5,176 nucleotides of DNA from Propionivibrio sp. (GTDB lineage: Bacteria; Pseudomonadota; Gammaproteobacteria; Burkholderiales; Rhodocyclaceae), in contig QKII01000473.1 in NCBI GenBank assembly GCA_003249625.1, positions 1-5,176 of the forward strand. Reading direction: 5' to 3'. The position numbers were made by a program, and so were the translations under genes. Below the pieces are notes generated by a model that was not told the origin of the DNA, did not search any database, and saw only the letters and a list, made by a program, of their open reading frames with translations. How positions within the stretch are numbered: the first letter of the stretch is position 1; every line of letters begins with the position of its first letter. Shown here piece after piece: positions 1 through 5,176 of the stretch.

Positions 1-400
1 AGTGAAGCGCGAGTGGCTCGTGGTTGACGCCACAGACAAGGTGCTCGGCCGGCTCGCGACCGAGATCGCCCGCCGCCTGCGTGGCAAGCATAAGGCAGAA
101 TTCACCCCGCACGTGGACACTGGCGATTTCGTCATCGTGACCAACGTGGAAAAGCTGCGCGTGACCGGCAACAAGGCCGACGACAAGATGTACTACCGTC
201 ACACCGGCTTCCCTGGCGGCATCTACGAATCCAGCTTCAAAAAGATGCAGCAACGTTTTCCGGGTCGTGTGCTCGAGAAGGCTGTCAAGGGCATGCTGCC
301 AAAGGGGCCGCTGGGCTACGCGATGCTGAAGAAAATGAAGTGCTATGCGGGCGATACGCATCCGCATGCAGCTCAGCAGCCCAAAGTTCTGGAACTTTAA
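1..400 (+). CDS. rplM: 50S ribosomal protein L13 (uL13), 5'-truncated by the window edge
   Basis: This is a structural protein of the large ribosomal subunit and an early 23S rRNA-binding assembly protein. The visible 132 residues carry the uL13 hallmarks: [19 protein letters not shown] near the start, then [12 protein letters not shown], the [10 protein letters not shown] segment, and the C-terminal block [19 protein letters not shown] followed by HPHAAQQP. Bacterial L13 is usually about 142 residues and normally begins about ten residues before the VKREW segment. The GTG at base 2 is therefore very probably an internal valine codon rather than the start, and the true start lies upstream of the window. 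The stop is TAA at 398-400, and rpsI begins 9 bases later. This is the standard L13-S9 operon. The family assignment is essentially certain. Confidence 0.97.
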   Translation, partial: VKREWLVVDATDKVLGRLATEIARRLRGKHKAEFTPHVDTGDFVIVTNVEKLRVTGNKADDKMYYRHTGFPGGIYESSFKKMQQRFPGRVLEKAVKGMLPKGPLGYAMLKKMKCYAGDTHPHAAQQPKVLEL

Positions 401-409
401 GAGGTCGAA

Positions 410-802
410 ATGGCTGAAAACTACTATTACGGAACCGGGCGTCGCAAAAGTGCCGTCGCTCGCGTGTTCATGAAGCGCGGCTCGGGCAACATCGTCGTCA
501 ATGGCAAGCCGATTGACGAGTTTTTCTCCCGGGTGACCGGACGCATGATCGTTCGCCAGCCGCTTGAACTGGTCGAGCAAACGGCCGGTTTCGATATTCT
601 GGTGAATGTTTCCGGTGGCGGCGAATCCGGGCAGGCCGGTGCCGTTCGTCACGGCATCACCCGCGCGCTGATCGAATACGATGCAGAACTAAAGGCGGTT
701 CTGTCGAAGGCCGGGTTCGTTACCCGTGACGCGCGTGAAGTTGAGCGGAAGAAGGTCGGTCTGCACAAGGCGCGTCGTCGCAAGCAGTTCTCCAAGCGCT
801 GA
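410..802 (+). CDS. rpsI: 30S ribosomal protein S9 (uS9)
   Basis: This is a small-subunit protein of the 30S head whose basic C-terminal tail reaches the P-site tRNA. At 130 residues it is the normal bacterial length. Visible signatures are [16 protein letters not shown] at the N-terminus, [14 protein letters not shown], the glycine-rich [17 protein letters not shown] region, and the lysine/arginine-rich end [11 protein letters not shown] with the conserved terminal Lys-Arg. The ATG at 410 is preceded by GAGGT at 401-405, which is an adequate ribosome site and begins immediately after the rplM stop, suggesting coupled translation. A hairpin terminator about 40 bases after the stop ends the ribosomal operon. 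Nothing is unusual in the protein. Confidence 0.98.
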   Translation: MAENYYYGTGRRKSAVARVFMKRGSGNIVVNGKPIDEFFSRVTGRMIVRQPLELVEQTAGFDILVNVSGGGESGQAGAVRHGITRALIEYDAELKAVLSKAGFVTRDAREVERKKVGLHKARRRKQFSKR

Positions 803-839
803 TTCTGCACTACACGCAGTCCGCGTCGGGTTCTTCATC

Positions 840-871
840 AAAGCCGTCCCTTGGGGCGGCTTTGTGTTTTT
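840..871 (+). terminator. Rho-independent terminator of the rplM-rpsI operon
   Basis: The arms AAAGCCGTCC and GGGCGGCTTT (840-863) pair as a 10-bp stem with one G-T wobble and a 4-base CTTG loop. The stem is followed by GTG and five T residues (867-871). It lies 37 bases after the rpsI stop and before the argC ribosome site. Position, GC-rich stem and T-tract all fit an intrinsic terminator. The interruption of the T-tract by GTG may make it leaky, which would allow some read-through into argC. Confidence 0.82.
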
Positions 872-890
872 GGGGGAGGCGGACTATCAT
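862..890 (+). promoter_or_regulatory. Predicted sigma-70-type promoter for argC
   Basis: TTGTGT (862-867, three of six bases matching the -35 consensus) and TATCAT (885-890, five of six matching the -10 consensus) are separated by exactly 17 bases. A transcript would start near 897, giving a short leader of about 18 bases that still contains the strong argC ribosome site. The -35 element sits in the last stem bases and tail of the preceding terminator. This is inferred from sequence only, and the -35 is weak. Confidence 0.5.
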
Positions 891-902
891 TCGCGTCCTG
901 CC

Positions 903-910
903 AAGGAGGA
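903..910 (+). promoter_or_regulatory. Strong Shine-Dalgarno sequence that fixes the argC start
   Basis: AAGGAGGA is a near-perfect complement of the 16S rRNA 3' end and lies 4 bases before the ATG at 915. The same reading frame is open back to an ATG at 726 inside rpsI, but that upstream part has no ribosome site and no family similarity. This element therefore decides the start. Confidence 0.85.
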
Positions 911-914
911 AGAA

Positions 915-1946
915 ATGATCAAGGTTGGTATCGTAGGCGGCACGGGTTACACCGGTGTCGAGCTTTTGCGCTTGTTGGCCCAGCACCCGGCGGTCGAGCT
1001 TTCCGCCATCACTTCGCGCGGGGATGCGGGGACGCATGTCGCTGCCATGTTCCCCAGCTTGCGCGGACGCGTCGATCTCAAGTTCGAAGATCCTGCAGTG
1101 GCTGATCTCAAGTCCTGCGATCTCGTCTTTTTCGCCACCCCCAACGGTGTTGCCATGCAGCAAGCTCCCGATTTGCTCGAAGCCGGGGTGCGCGTTGTTG
1201 ACTTGGCGGCGGACTATCGCATCGTTGATGTCGCCGAGTGGGAGAAATGGTACGGCATGAAGCACGCCAGTCCGGAGTGGGTGGCGAAAGCGGTTTACGG
1301 TTTGCCGGAAGTGAATCGTGATGCGATCCGTTCTGCCCGTCTGGTGGCCAATCCCGGTTGTTACCCGACCGCTGTTCAACTCGGTTTCGCCCCCCTGGTG
1401 GAAGCGGGGCTTGTCGAGATTGGCGGCCTTATCGCCGACGCCAAATCGGGTGTGTCTGGTGCAGGACGTAAAGCAGAAGTCTCCTCGCTGTTCTCCGAGG
1501 CCTCCGACAACTTTAAGGCCTATGGTGTGCCCGGGCATCGCCATCTTCCGGAAATCCGTCAGGGGTTGTCGCGCCTGTCGAAGAACGGTCCGGTCGGGCT
1601 GACTTTCGTGCCGCACCTGACCCCTCTGATTCGTGGCATCCATGCGACGCTTTATGCGCGGATTACTGGCGACGCGGACTTCCAGGCGCTTTACGAGCAG
1701 CGCTATGCCGCCGAGCCGTTCGTTGATGTTCTCCCGGCCAAGACCCATCCTGAAACCCGCTCCGTCCGCGCCTCAAACCTGTGCCGGATTTCCGTGCATC
1801 GGCCACAGGGAGGCGATACGCTTGTGGTTCTCTCGGTGATCGACAACCTGGTCAAAGGGGCTGCCGGTCAGGCGGTGCAGAACATGAACCTTATGTTCGA
1901 TCTGCCGGAGACCGAAGGCTTATGGCAGCTCCCCGTGCTGCCGTAA
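915..1946 (+). CDS. argC: N-acetyl-gamma-glutamyl-phosphate reductase
   Basis: This cytoplasmic enzyme catalyses the third step of arginine biosynthesis: NADPH-dependent reduction of N-acetyl-gamma-glutamyl phosphate to N-acetylglutamate 5-semialdehyde. The 343-residue length is typical of the common long form. An N-terminal Rossmann domain begins with [10 protein letters not shown] (residues 5-14). FFATPNGVA (72-80) and DLAADYR (96-102) follow. The catalytic cysteine is Cys149 in NPGCYPT, then comes SGVSGAGR (178-185), and the GHRHLPEI motif (207-214) supplies the catalytic histidine. All key residues are present, so the enzyme should be active. The ATG at 915 follows a very strong ribosome site. 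The 3' end overlaps the next gene by 25 bases. No ArgR-type operator could be recognised. In this lineage argC commonly stands beside rpsI rather than with the other arg genes. Confidence 0.98.
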   Translation: MIKVGIVGGTGYTGVELLRLLAQHPAVELSAITSRGDAGTHVAAMFPSLRGRVDLKFEDPAVADLKSCDLVFFATPNGVAMQQAPDLLEAGVRVVDLAADYRIVDVAEWEKWYGMKHASPEWVAKAVYGLPEVNRDAIRSARLVANPGCYPTAVQLGFAPLVEAGLVEIGGLIADAKSGVSGAGRKAEVSSLFSEASDNFKAYGVPGHRHLPEIRQGLSRLSKNGPVGLTFVPHLTPLIRGIHATLYARITGDADFQALYEQRYAAEPFVDVLPAKTHPETRSVRASNLCRISVHRPQGGDTLVVLSVIDNLVKGAAGQAVQNMNLMFDLPETEGLWQLPVLP

Positions 1947-2674
1947 GGATTCGCCGCTTACGCCAGCGTTTCGGCATAACCGCGCCGCGCCTGGCAATTC
2001 GGGCGCACGTCGCGTGGTATTGGCGTGCGCTTTTGGCGGTTGCGGTGATTTCGCTGTCGCTTGCGTCGGCCGCATGGATCTACGATGCGGGACGGAAGAT
2101 GGCGGGTTATCGCCCCGTCGAGCCCAGCGAAGAACTGCAGTCGTTGCGCAATTACGTTATGGAACTCGACACGGAATTGACCAAGCTGCGTGGCTTGGTC
2201 GGTTCGGGGGAAAGCCGCTTGCAGATGGAGCGGGCCGCCATGAGTCAGTTGACGAGCCAGCTTCGGCTGCTGGAGGGCGAAAACGCTACGTTGCGGGAAG
2301 ACCTCGCATTTTATGAGGGGCTTTTGCCCGGAGCGTCGCAAGCGACGGAGGACGGTGTCCGGATCGACAGGCTGCGAATCGAACAGGCTGGAGCGGAGGG
2401 CGATTACCGCTATCGCCTGCTGGTCGTCGTCGGTGGCGATCAGCGACGAGGTGGCGGATTCAAGGGGGCGCTTGCTCTGCGAGCAATGGTCGTGCAAAAC
2501 GGAAAAAAGGCGGCCATCGATATTCCCTCGCATGCGAAGGGCGACGTCGAGGTCAAGCGCTTCCATCGCGTCGAAGGGGTCTTTTCCATACCAGTCGGAG
2601 CGCGCCTGCTCAGCGTCGAGGCTAGTCTGGTGCAGGATGGTAAAGTGCGCGCCACACAGTCGGCGATGCTCTGA
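1922..2674 (+). CDS. Membrane-anchored coiled-coil protein, DUF6776-like, function unknown
   Basis: This is a 250-residue protein with no recognised catalytic motif. Residues 1-35 are strongly basic (for example [10 protein letters not shown] at 9-18) and probably cytoplasmic. Residues about 36-54 form one hydrophobic segment ([18 protein letters not shown]), so a single-span protein with its C-terminus in the periplasm is likely. Residues about 68-132 are rich in Leu, Glu, Arg and Gln with heptad-like spacing and look like a coiled coil. Residues about 145-250 alternate hydrophobic and polar residues and are probably a beta-rich domain. There are no cysteines. It resembles the betaproteobacterial family I know as DUF6776, often found between argC and a bactofilin gene. 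The ATG at 1922 lies inside the argC end, with a modest GAAGG (1914-1918) before it. Coupled translation from argC is likely. A link to the neighbouring bactofilin is inferred from position only. Confidence 0.85.
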   Translation: MAAPRAAVRIRRLRQRFGITAPRLAIRAHVAWYWRALLAVAVISLSLASAAWIYDAGRKMAGYRPVEPSEELQSLRNYVMELDTELTKLRGLVGSGESRLQMERAAMSQLTSQLRLLEGENATLREDLAFYEGLLPGASQATEDGVRIDRLRIEQAGAEGDYRYRLLVVVGGDQRRGGGFKGALALRAMVVQNGKKAAIDIPSHAKGDVEVKRFHRVEGVFSIPVGARLLSVEASLVQDGKVRATQSAML

Positions 2675-2708
2675 GCTCGGCTGGCAGAATTTTTGACAGG
2701 GAGAACGC

Positions 2709-3119
2709 ATGTTTGGAGAGAAGAAAGGCAGAACGCCTCAGAACAGCATCGACAGTCTCATTGGCTCCGCCACGCGCATCGAAGGAAACGTTTTCTTTTC
2801 CGGCGGCTTGCGTGTCGATGGCGTCGTCTGCGGGAACATCCGCTGTGAAAATCCGCGGGAAGGAACCCTTGTCATCAGTGAGAAGGCCCGAGTCGAAGGG
2901 GCGGTCGCCGTCGGGCATGTGGTAATCAATGGTACTGTTATCGGCCCCGTGGTCGCCGGCGAGTCGCTGGAACTTCTCCCCTCGGCCCGGGTCACAGGTG
3001 ACGTCGAGTATCATCGCATCGAGATGCAGCAGGGCGCGGTAATCGAAGGGAAGCTGGTGCATCGGAACAATGCAGCAGCGGATAGCATGCCGGGGGCGCC
3101 GGAGGGAGCGAGCGAATAG
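2709..3119 (+). CDS. Bactofilin (polymer-forming cytoskeletal protein)
   Basis: Bactofilins assemble without nucleotides into membrane-associated filaments that position cell-wall enzymes or other factors. The 136-residue protein has a short N-tail (1-13), a beta-helix core (about 14-117) built from repeating short strands such as TRIEGNVFFSGGLRVDGVVC, ARVEGAVAVGHVVINGTVIG and ARVTGDVEYHRIEM, and a flexible Ala/Gly/Pro-rich tail (118-136). IDSLIGSATRIEGN and IEMQQGAVIEGKL are characteristic of the family. The N-terminus MFGEKKG has the Phe2 plus lysine pattern described as a membrane-targeting peptide in other bactofilins. AGGGAG (2698-2703) lies 5 bases before the ATG. The gap from the upstream membrane protein is 34 bases, so co-transcription is likely. 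A cell-shape role is inferred from the family. Confidence 0.94.
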   Translation: MFGEKKGRTPQNSIDSLIGSATRIEGNVFFSGGLRVDGVVCGNIRCENPREGTLVISEKARVEGAVAVGHVVINGTVIGPVVAGESLELLPSARVTGDVEYHRIEMQQGAVIEGKLVHRNNAAADSMPGAPEGASE

Positions 3120-3127
3120 GAAACAGG

Positions 3128-3163
3128 ATGATCGTGGCCGTGATGGCCGTAGATAAGGACTGA
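3128..3163 (+). other. Possible 11-codon upstream reading frame before erpA
   Basis: An ATG at 3128 opens a frame encoding MIVAVMAVDKD and ends with TGA at 3161-3163, 15 bases before the erpA start. AGGA (3118-3121), overlapping the bactofilin stop codon, lies 6 bases before this ATG, and AACAGG follows it. The frame contains two copies of TGGCCGT (3135-3141 and 3144-3150). It could be a leader peptide, a coupling device or chance; nothing in the sequence proves translation. Confidence 0.25.
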
Positions 3164-3178
3164 AACGGAAGGAAAATT

Positions 3179-3529
3179 ATGAACACTTCAGCAGATATGC
3201 CCATGCCCTTTATTTTTACCGACAGCGCGGCCGACAAGGTCCGGGAACTGATCGAAGAGGAGGGCAATCCCGAACTCAAGTTGCGCGTCTTCGTGACCGG
3301 CGGTGGTTGCTCCGGTTTCCAGTATGGCTTTACGTTTGACGAAGAAGCGGCCGAAGACGATACCGCGATGGTCAAGAACGGCGTTACGCTGCTCGTCGAC
3401 CCGATGAGCTACCAGTACCTTGTTGGTGCCGAGATTGATTACACCGAGGGGCTGGAAGGCTCACAGTTCGTGATCAAGAACCCCAATGCCACTTCAACCT
3501 GCGGTTGTGGTTCGTCGTTCTCGGCGTAG
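3179..3529 (+). CDS. erpA: Iron-sulfur cluster insertion protein ErpA (A-type carrier)
   Basis: A-type carrier of the HesB/IscA/ErpA family that receives Fe-S clusters from scaffold proteins and delivers them to apo-enzymes in the cytoplasm. The 116 residues match the family length. The three conserved ligand cysteines are present: Cys44 in [12 protein letters not shown], and Cys108 and Cys110 in the C-terminal [37 protein letters not shown] and [10 protein letters not shown] favour ErpA over IscA or SufA. The ATG at 3179 has GGAAGGA (3167-3173) 5 bases upstream. A later in-frame ATG (codon 7) is possible but lacks a comparably placed ribosome site. The gene is 59 bases from the bactofilin stop, so it is probably expressed from the same transcript, although an own promoter is not excluded. 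I saw no convincing IscR site. Confidence 0.97.
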   Translation: MNTSADMPMPFIFTDSAADKVRELIEEEGNPELKLRVFVTGGGCSGFQYGFTFDEEAAEDDTAMVKNGVTLLVDPMSYQYLVGAEIDYTEGLEGSQFVIKNPNATSTCGCGSSFSA

Positions 3530-3540
3530 TTTTCGGTAAT

Positions 3541-3584
3541 GCCCAAAAAGAAACACCGGCACATGCCGGTGTTTCTTTTTGGGC
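3541..3584. terminator. Perfect palindrome, probable bidirectional terminator between erpA and the M23 peptidase gene
   Basis: Two exactly complementary 21-base arms, beginning GCCCAAAAAGAAACACC and ending in its complement, surround a 2-base centre (CA); in practice the innermost pair opens to give a 4-base loop. The GC-rich apex (CACCGGCA/TGCCGGTG) followed by TTTCTTTTT provides a stem and T-rich tail on both strands. The palindrome begins 11 bases after the erpA stop (+ strand) and lies 13 bases beyond the peptidase stop (- strand). This placement fits one terminator serving two convergent genes. Confidence 0.9.
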
Positions 3585-3597
3585 TTCGGTGAGTGGG

Positions 3598-4926
3598 CTA
3601 TTCCGAGCTTGCCAGCCGGATTTGCTTGGCCAAGTCGAGATGCGCGTGCAGCGCCTTCGTTGCAGTGTGAAACTGTGCCATTTGCGCCTTGTCCAGCGGA
3701 AGCGCCGTGGGTAGTGCCACGGTGGCCGGGTTGATCTGTTTTCCGGCAATGCGGAACTCATAATGGAGATGCGGGCCCGTGGCGACCCCGGTTTGACCGA
3801 CAAAACCGATCGTGTCGCCTTGACTGACGCGCGCTCCCTTGCGGATCCCGGGGGCGAATCCTTTCATGTGGCCATAGGCGGTTGAATAATTACCCCGGTG
3901 GCGGAGGACGACGAGGTTCCCGTATCCCCCTTGCCGTCCGGCGAAATCCACCGTCGCGTCGGCGACAGCCCGGATCCGGGTTCCGGATGGAGCGCCGTAG
4001 TCGATTCCCTTGTGTGCACGGGTGACGTTCAGGACCGGATGCCGTCTCGCATTCGAAAAGCCGGAGGTGACGCGCGAGAATTCCAGCGGCGAGCGGAGAA
4101 ACGCCTTGCGCAGACTCTTGCCCTCGGCCGTGTAGTAGCCTCCCCTGTCGCCACTGGCGAACCAGAAGGCCTGATGGGTGACGCCGTCATTGATGAACTC
4201 GGCGGCGAGAACCTTGCCGCCACGGACGTCCTGTCCGTTATGGGTCTGAGATTCATAAACGACCGAGAAGCGGTCGCCTTTGCGCAGATCGCGGTAGAAA
4301 TCGATGTCCCCGCTGAAGATTTCGGCAAGCTGGACGGCAACGCTGTCAGGAATTCCTGCTTCGTCGGTGGCGCCGAACAACGAATTGGATATTTCACCGG
4401 ACTTGATCTGGAGGCTGGGCGAAAAATCGATGGCCTTCTCGATCGCAGCGAAGCCTGTGTCATTTTTCTCGACAACCAGCGCAGAGTCTGCATTGCCGAG
4501 CGGGAAGTAAAGCGCGAGCAATTCGCCGTTCGCGGTCGTTTTTGCGGTGACGGATTTTCCGGGGCGAAGCTGGCGGGCAGCGGCGCGAGTCGCCGGATCT
4601 TGCTGGATGAAGGTCAGCGCCGCCGGGTCCGAGACGCCGAGGCGGGTGAACAGGCTGCCGATCGTGTCCGAACGCTGGATGCGTTCTTCGCGCAGGAACG
4701 TGTCTTCCGACGCATCGATCGAGAGCGGCAACACCTCGGGATGGCCGAGCTGTTCCAGCACTGTCTGAATCGAGCCGGCCGGCGGCGCGCTAACCGGCGG
4801 AACAGCGGACGCCGCGACCATGCCGAGCAAAGCGAAAGCGCCGAAGGCGCCAAGCGTCCAAGGGTGGCGGAGGCGGGTGGCCCAAGTGGCGAGGGAATGC
4901 CGGGGCGGGTTCTGTCTCGTGTCCAT
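3598..4926 (-). CDS. MepM-like M23 family murein endopeptidase, membrane-anchored
   Basis: Predicted zinc endopeptidase that cuts peptide cross-links of peptidoglycan in the periplasm. From the chosen ATG at 4926 it has 442 residues, close to E. coli MepM (about 440). A basic cytoplasmic tail (1-23) precedes one membrane segment (about 24-42). Next come a LysM/OapA-like region (about 80-130, ERIQRSDTIGSLFTRLGV), a Csd3-type middle domain (about 165-275), and the C-terminal LytM/M23 domain (about 285-400). Zinc ligands are His305 and Asp309 in HKGIDYGAPSGT and His388 in GPHLHYEF. His353 (YGHMKG) and His386 complete the active site, so activity is expected. The start is uncertain: no Shine-Dalgarno precedes 4926, and in-frame ATGs also lie at 4980 and 5094. 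I prefer 4926 because it gives the usual short tail plus membrane anchor. Convergent with erpA. Confidence 0.93.
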   Translation of the reverse strand: MDTRQNPPRHSLATWATRLRHPWTLGAFGAFALLGMVAASAVPPVSAPPAGSIQTVLEQLGHPEVLPLSIDASEDTFLREERIQRSDTIGSLFTRLGVSDPAALTFIQQDPATRAAARQLRPGKSVTAKTTANGELLALYFPLGNADSALVVEKNDTGFAAIEKAIDFSPSLQIKSGEISNSLFGATDEAGIPDSVAVQLAEIFSGDIDFYRDLRKGDRFSVVYESQTHNGQDVRGGKVLAAEFINDGVTHQAFWFASGDRGGYYTAEGKSLRKAFLRSPLEFSRVTSGFSNARRHPVLNVTRAHKGIDYGAPSGTRIRAVADATVDFAGRQGGYGNLVVLRHRGNYSTAYGHMKGFAPGIRKGARVSQGDTIGFVGQTGVATGPHLHYEFRIAGKQINPATVALPTALPLDKAQMAQFHTATKALHAHLDLAKQIRLASSE

Positions 4927-5176
4927 GAAAAAAACAGCCAAAAAAACCCGTAGGAGTCTAGCAAAAAAAAGCGCGTTCATGAACCGCTGAAAACTCTTGT
5001 GTCGGTTGCCTGTTTTTGCATGTTGCGGGAAATTCCGATCCCGACTGTTGCAATTTGACAACACGAAATGTGCCCGGTCGGTGCAAATCGTCATGGCGAG
5101 GTTGCTAGCGCTCTGGGCGTTTGCGATGATCCATCCCAGCTTCTCATCACTGAGAGGTCCAGTTTGGCGGCGACAA
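4927..5176. other. Upstream region of the M23 gene with no identified gene
   Basis: These 250 bases should hold the promoter of the - strand peptidase gene, but I found no convincing -35/-10 pair on either strand; a TTGACA (5055-5060, + strand) has no matching -10. A short inverted repeat TGTTG/CAACA with an 8-base centre lies at 5046-5063. The peptidase reading frame stays open through the whole region to the window edge. A + strand ATG at 5093 also opens a frame to the edge, without a ribosome site or recognisable similarity. From synteny in related genomes tyrS might lie beyond the edge, but no TyrS sequence is visible here. Confidence 0.4.
4928..4970. repeat. Three A/T homopolymer tracts just upstream of the peptidase start
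   Basis: Runs of seven A (4928-4934), seven A (4940-4946) and eight A (4963-4970) on the + strand appear as T-tracts immediately before the ATG of the peptidase gene. They dominate the 45 bases before that start and contrast with the GC-rich surroundings. They could form a curved or unstructured leader, or, if translation begins upstream at 4980, be coding DNA prone to slippage. Function is not determined. Confidence 0.7.

Noticed and set aside
2..4. GTG at base 2 as the true start of rplM
   Set aside because: L13 proteins normally carry about ten more residues before this valine, and the window begins inside the gene.
726..914. Extension of the argC frame back to an ATG inside rpsI, giving 63 extra residues
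   Set aside because: The extra part overlaps rpsI and spans the terminator, has no ribosome site and no ArgC similarity; the strong site at 903-910 marks the start at 915.
810..1748. Long - strand reading frame (312 codons) opposite argC
   Set aside because: It lies antisense to a clearly conserved gene and its translation has no recognisable domain; it is a shadow produced by GC-rich codon use.
2693..2698. Perfect TTGACA before the bactofilin gene as a -35 element
   Set aside because: No -10-like hexamer occurs 16-18 bases downstream, and the sequence runs into the ribosome site and start codon.
3120..3178. IscR binding site upstream of erpA
   Set aside because: The gap does not match either IscR motif class well enough to call.
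3474..3803. Small overlapping frames on both strands containing the peptide AQKETPA-AGVSFWA
   Set aside because: Both arise from reading through the perfect palindrome at 3541-3584; they overlap erpA and the M23 gene and are artefacts.
3898..4953. Long + strand reading frame (351 codons) opposite the M23 gene
   Set aside because: The - strand frame carries complete M23 motifs; the + frame has no recognisable domain, so it is a shadow.
5055..5060. Perfect TTGACA as a + strand promoter for a gene beyond the window
   Set aside because: The bases 17 positions downstream (TCGGTG) do not resemble a -10 element.
5093..5176. + strand ATG opening a frame to the window edge as the start of tyrS or another gene
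   Set aside because: The 28-codon translation (MARLLALWAFAMIHPSFS...) does not resemble TyrS or any family I recognise, and no ribosome site precedes it.

Overview
The window reads as a stretch of betaproteobacterial chromosome, most likely from the Rhodocyclales (the Azoarcus/Dechloromonas side). I infer this from the protein sequences and the gene order rplM-rpsI-argC-(DUF6776-like gene)-bactofilin-erpA, followed by a convergent MepM-like M23 peptidase. The DNA is GC-rich and the genes are tightly packed. There is no tRNA, rRNA, CRISPR array, recognisable insertion sequence or phage gene.

Left part (1-914): the end of rplM (L13, cut by the window edge) and complete rpsI (S9) form the usual two-gene ribosomal operon. 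It ends in a hairpin-plus-T-tract terminator. A plausible argC promoter overlaps the tail of that terminator, so ribosomal transcription appears to end where arginine-gene transcription begins.

Middle part (915-3529): argC (arginine biosynthesis) overlaps a membrane-anchored coiled-coil protein of unknown function. A bactofilin (polymerising cell-shape scaffold) and erpA (A-type Fe-S carrier) follow. All run on the + strand with short gaps and good Shine-Dalgarno sequences, so they probably share transcripts. A tiny 11-codon reading frame with its own weak ribosome site lies between the bactofilin and erpA.

Centre (3541-3584): a perfect inverted repeat with 21-nt arms lies between the convergent genes erpA (+) and the peptidase (-). 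It is positioned almost symmetrically and looks like a bidirectional terminator.

Right part (3598-5176): on the - strand, a complete MepM-like M23 endopeptidase with all zinc-binding and catalytic motifs. Its start is uncertain: three T-tracts lie just upstream of the most likely ATG, no good Shine-Dalgarno is visible, and the frame stays open to the window edge. I could not identify a gene in the last ~80 bases.

Functionally this is mostly core housekeeping: translation, arginine synthesis and Fe-S assembly. The most interesting part is a possible cell-shape module made of the bactofilin, the membrane coiled-coil protein and the M23 peptidase. Bactofilin-peptidase partnerships are known in other bacteria, but a physical partnership here, and any role of the coiled-coil protein in it, are inference.
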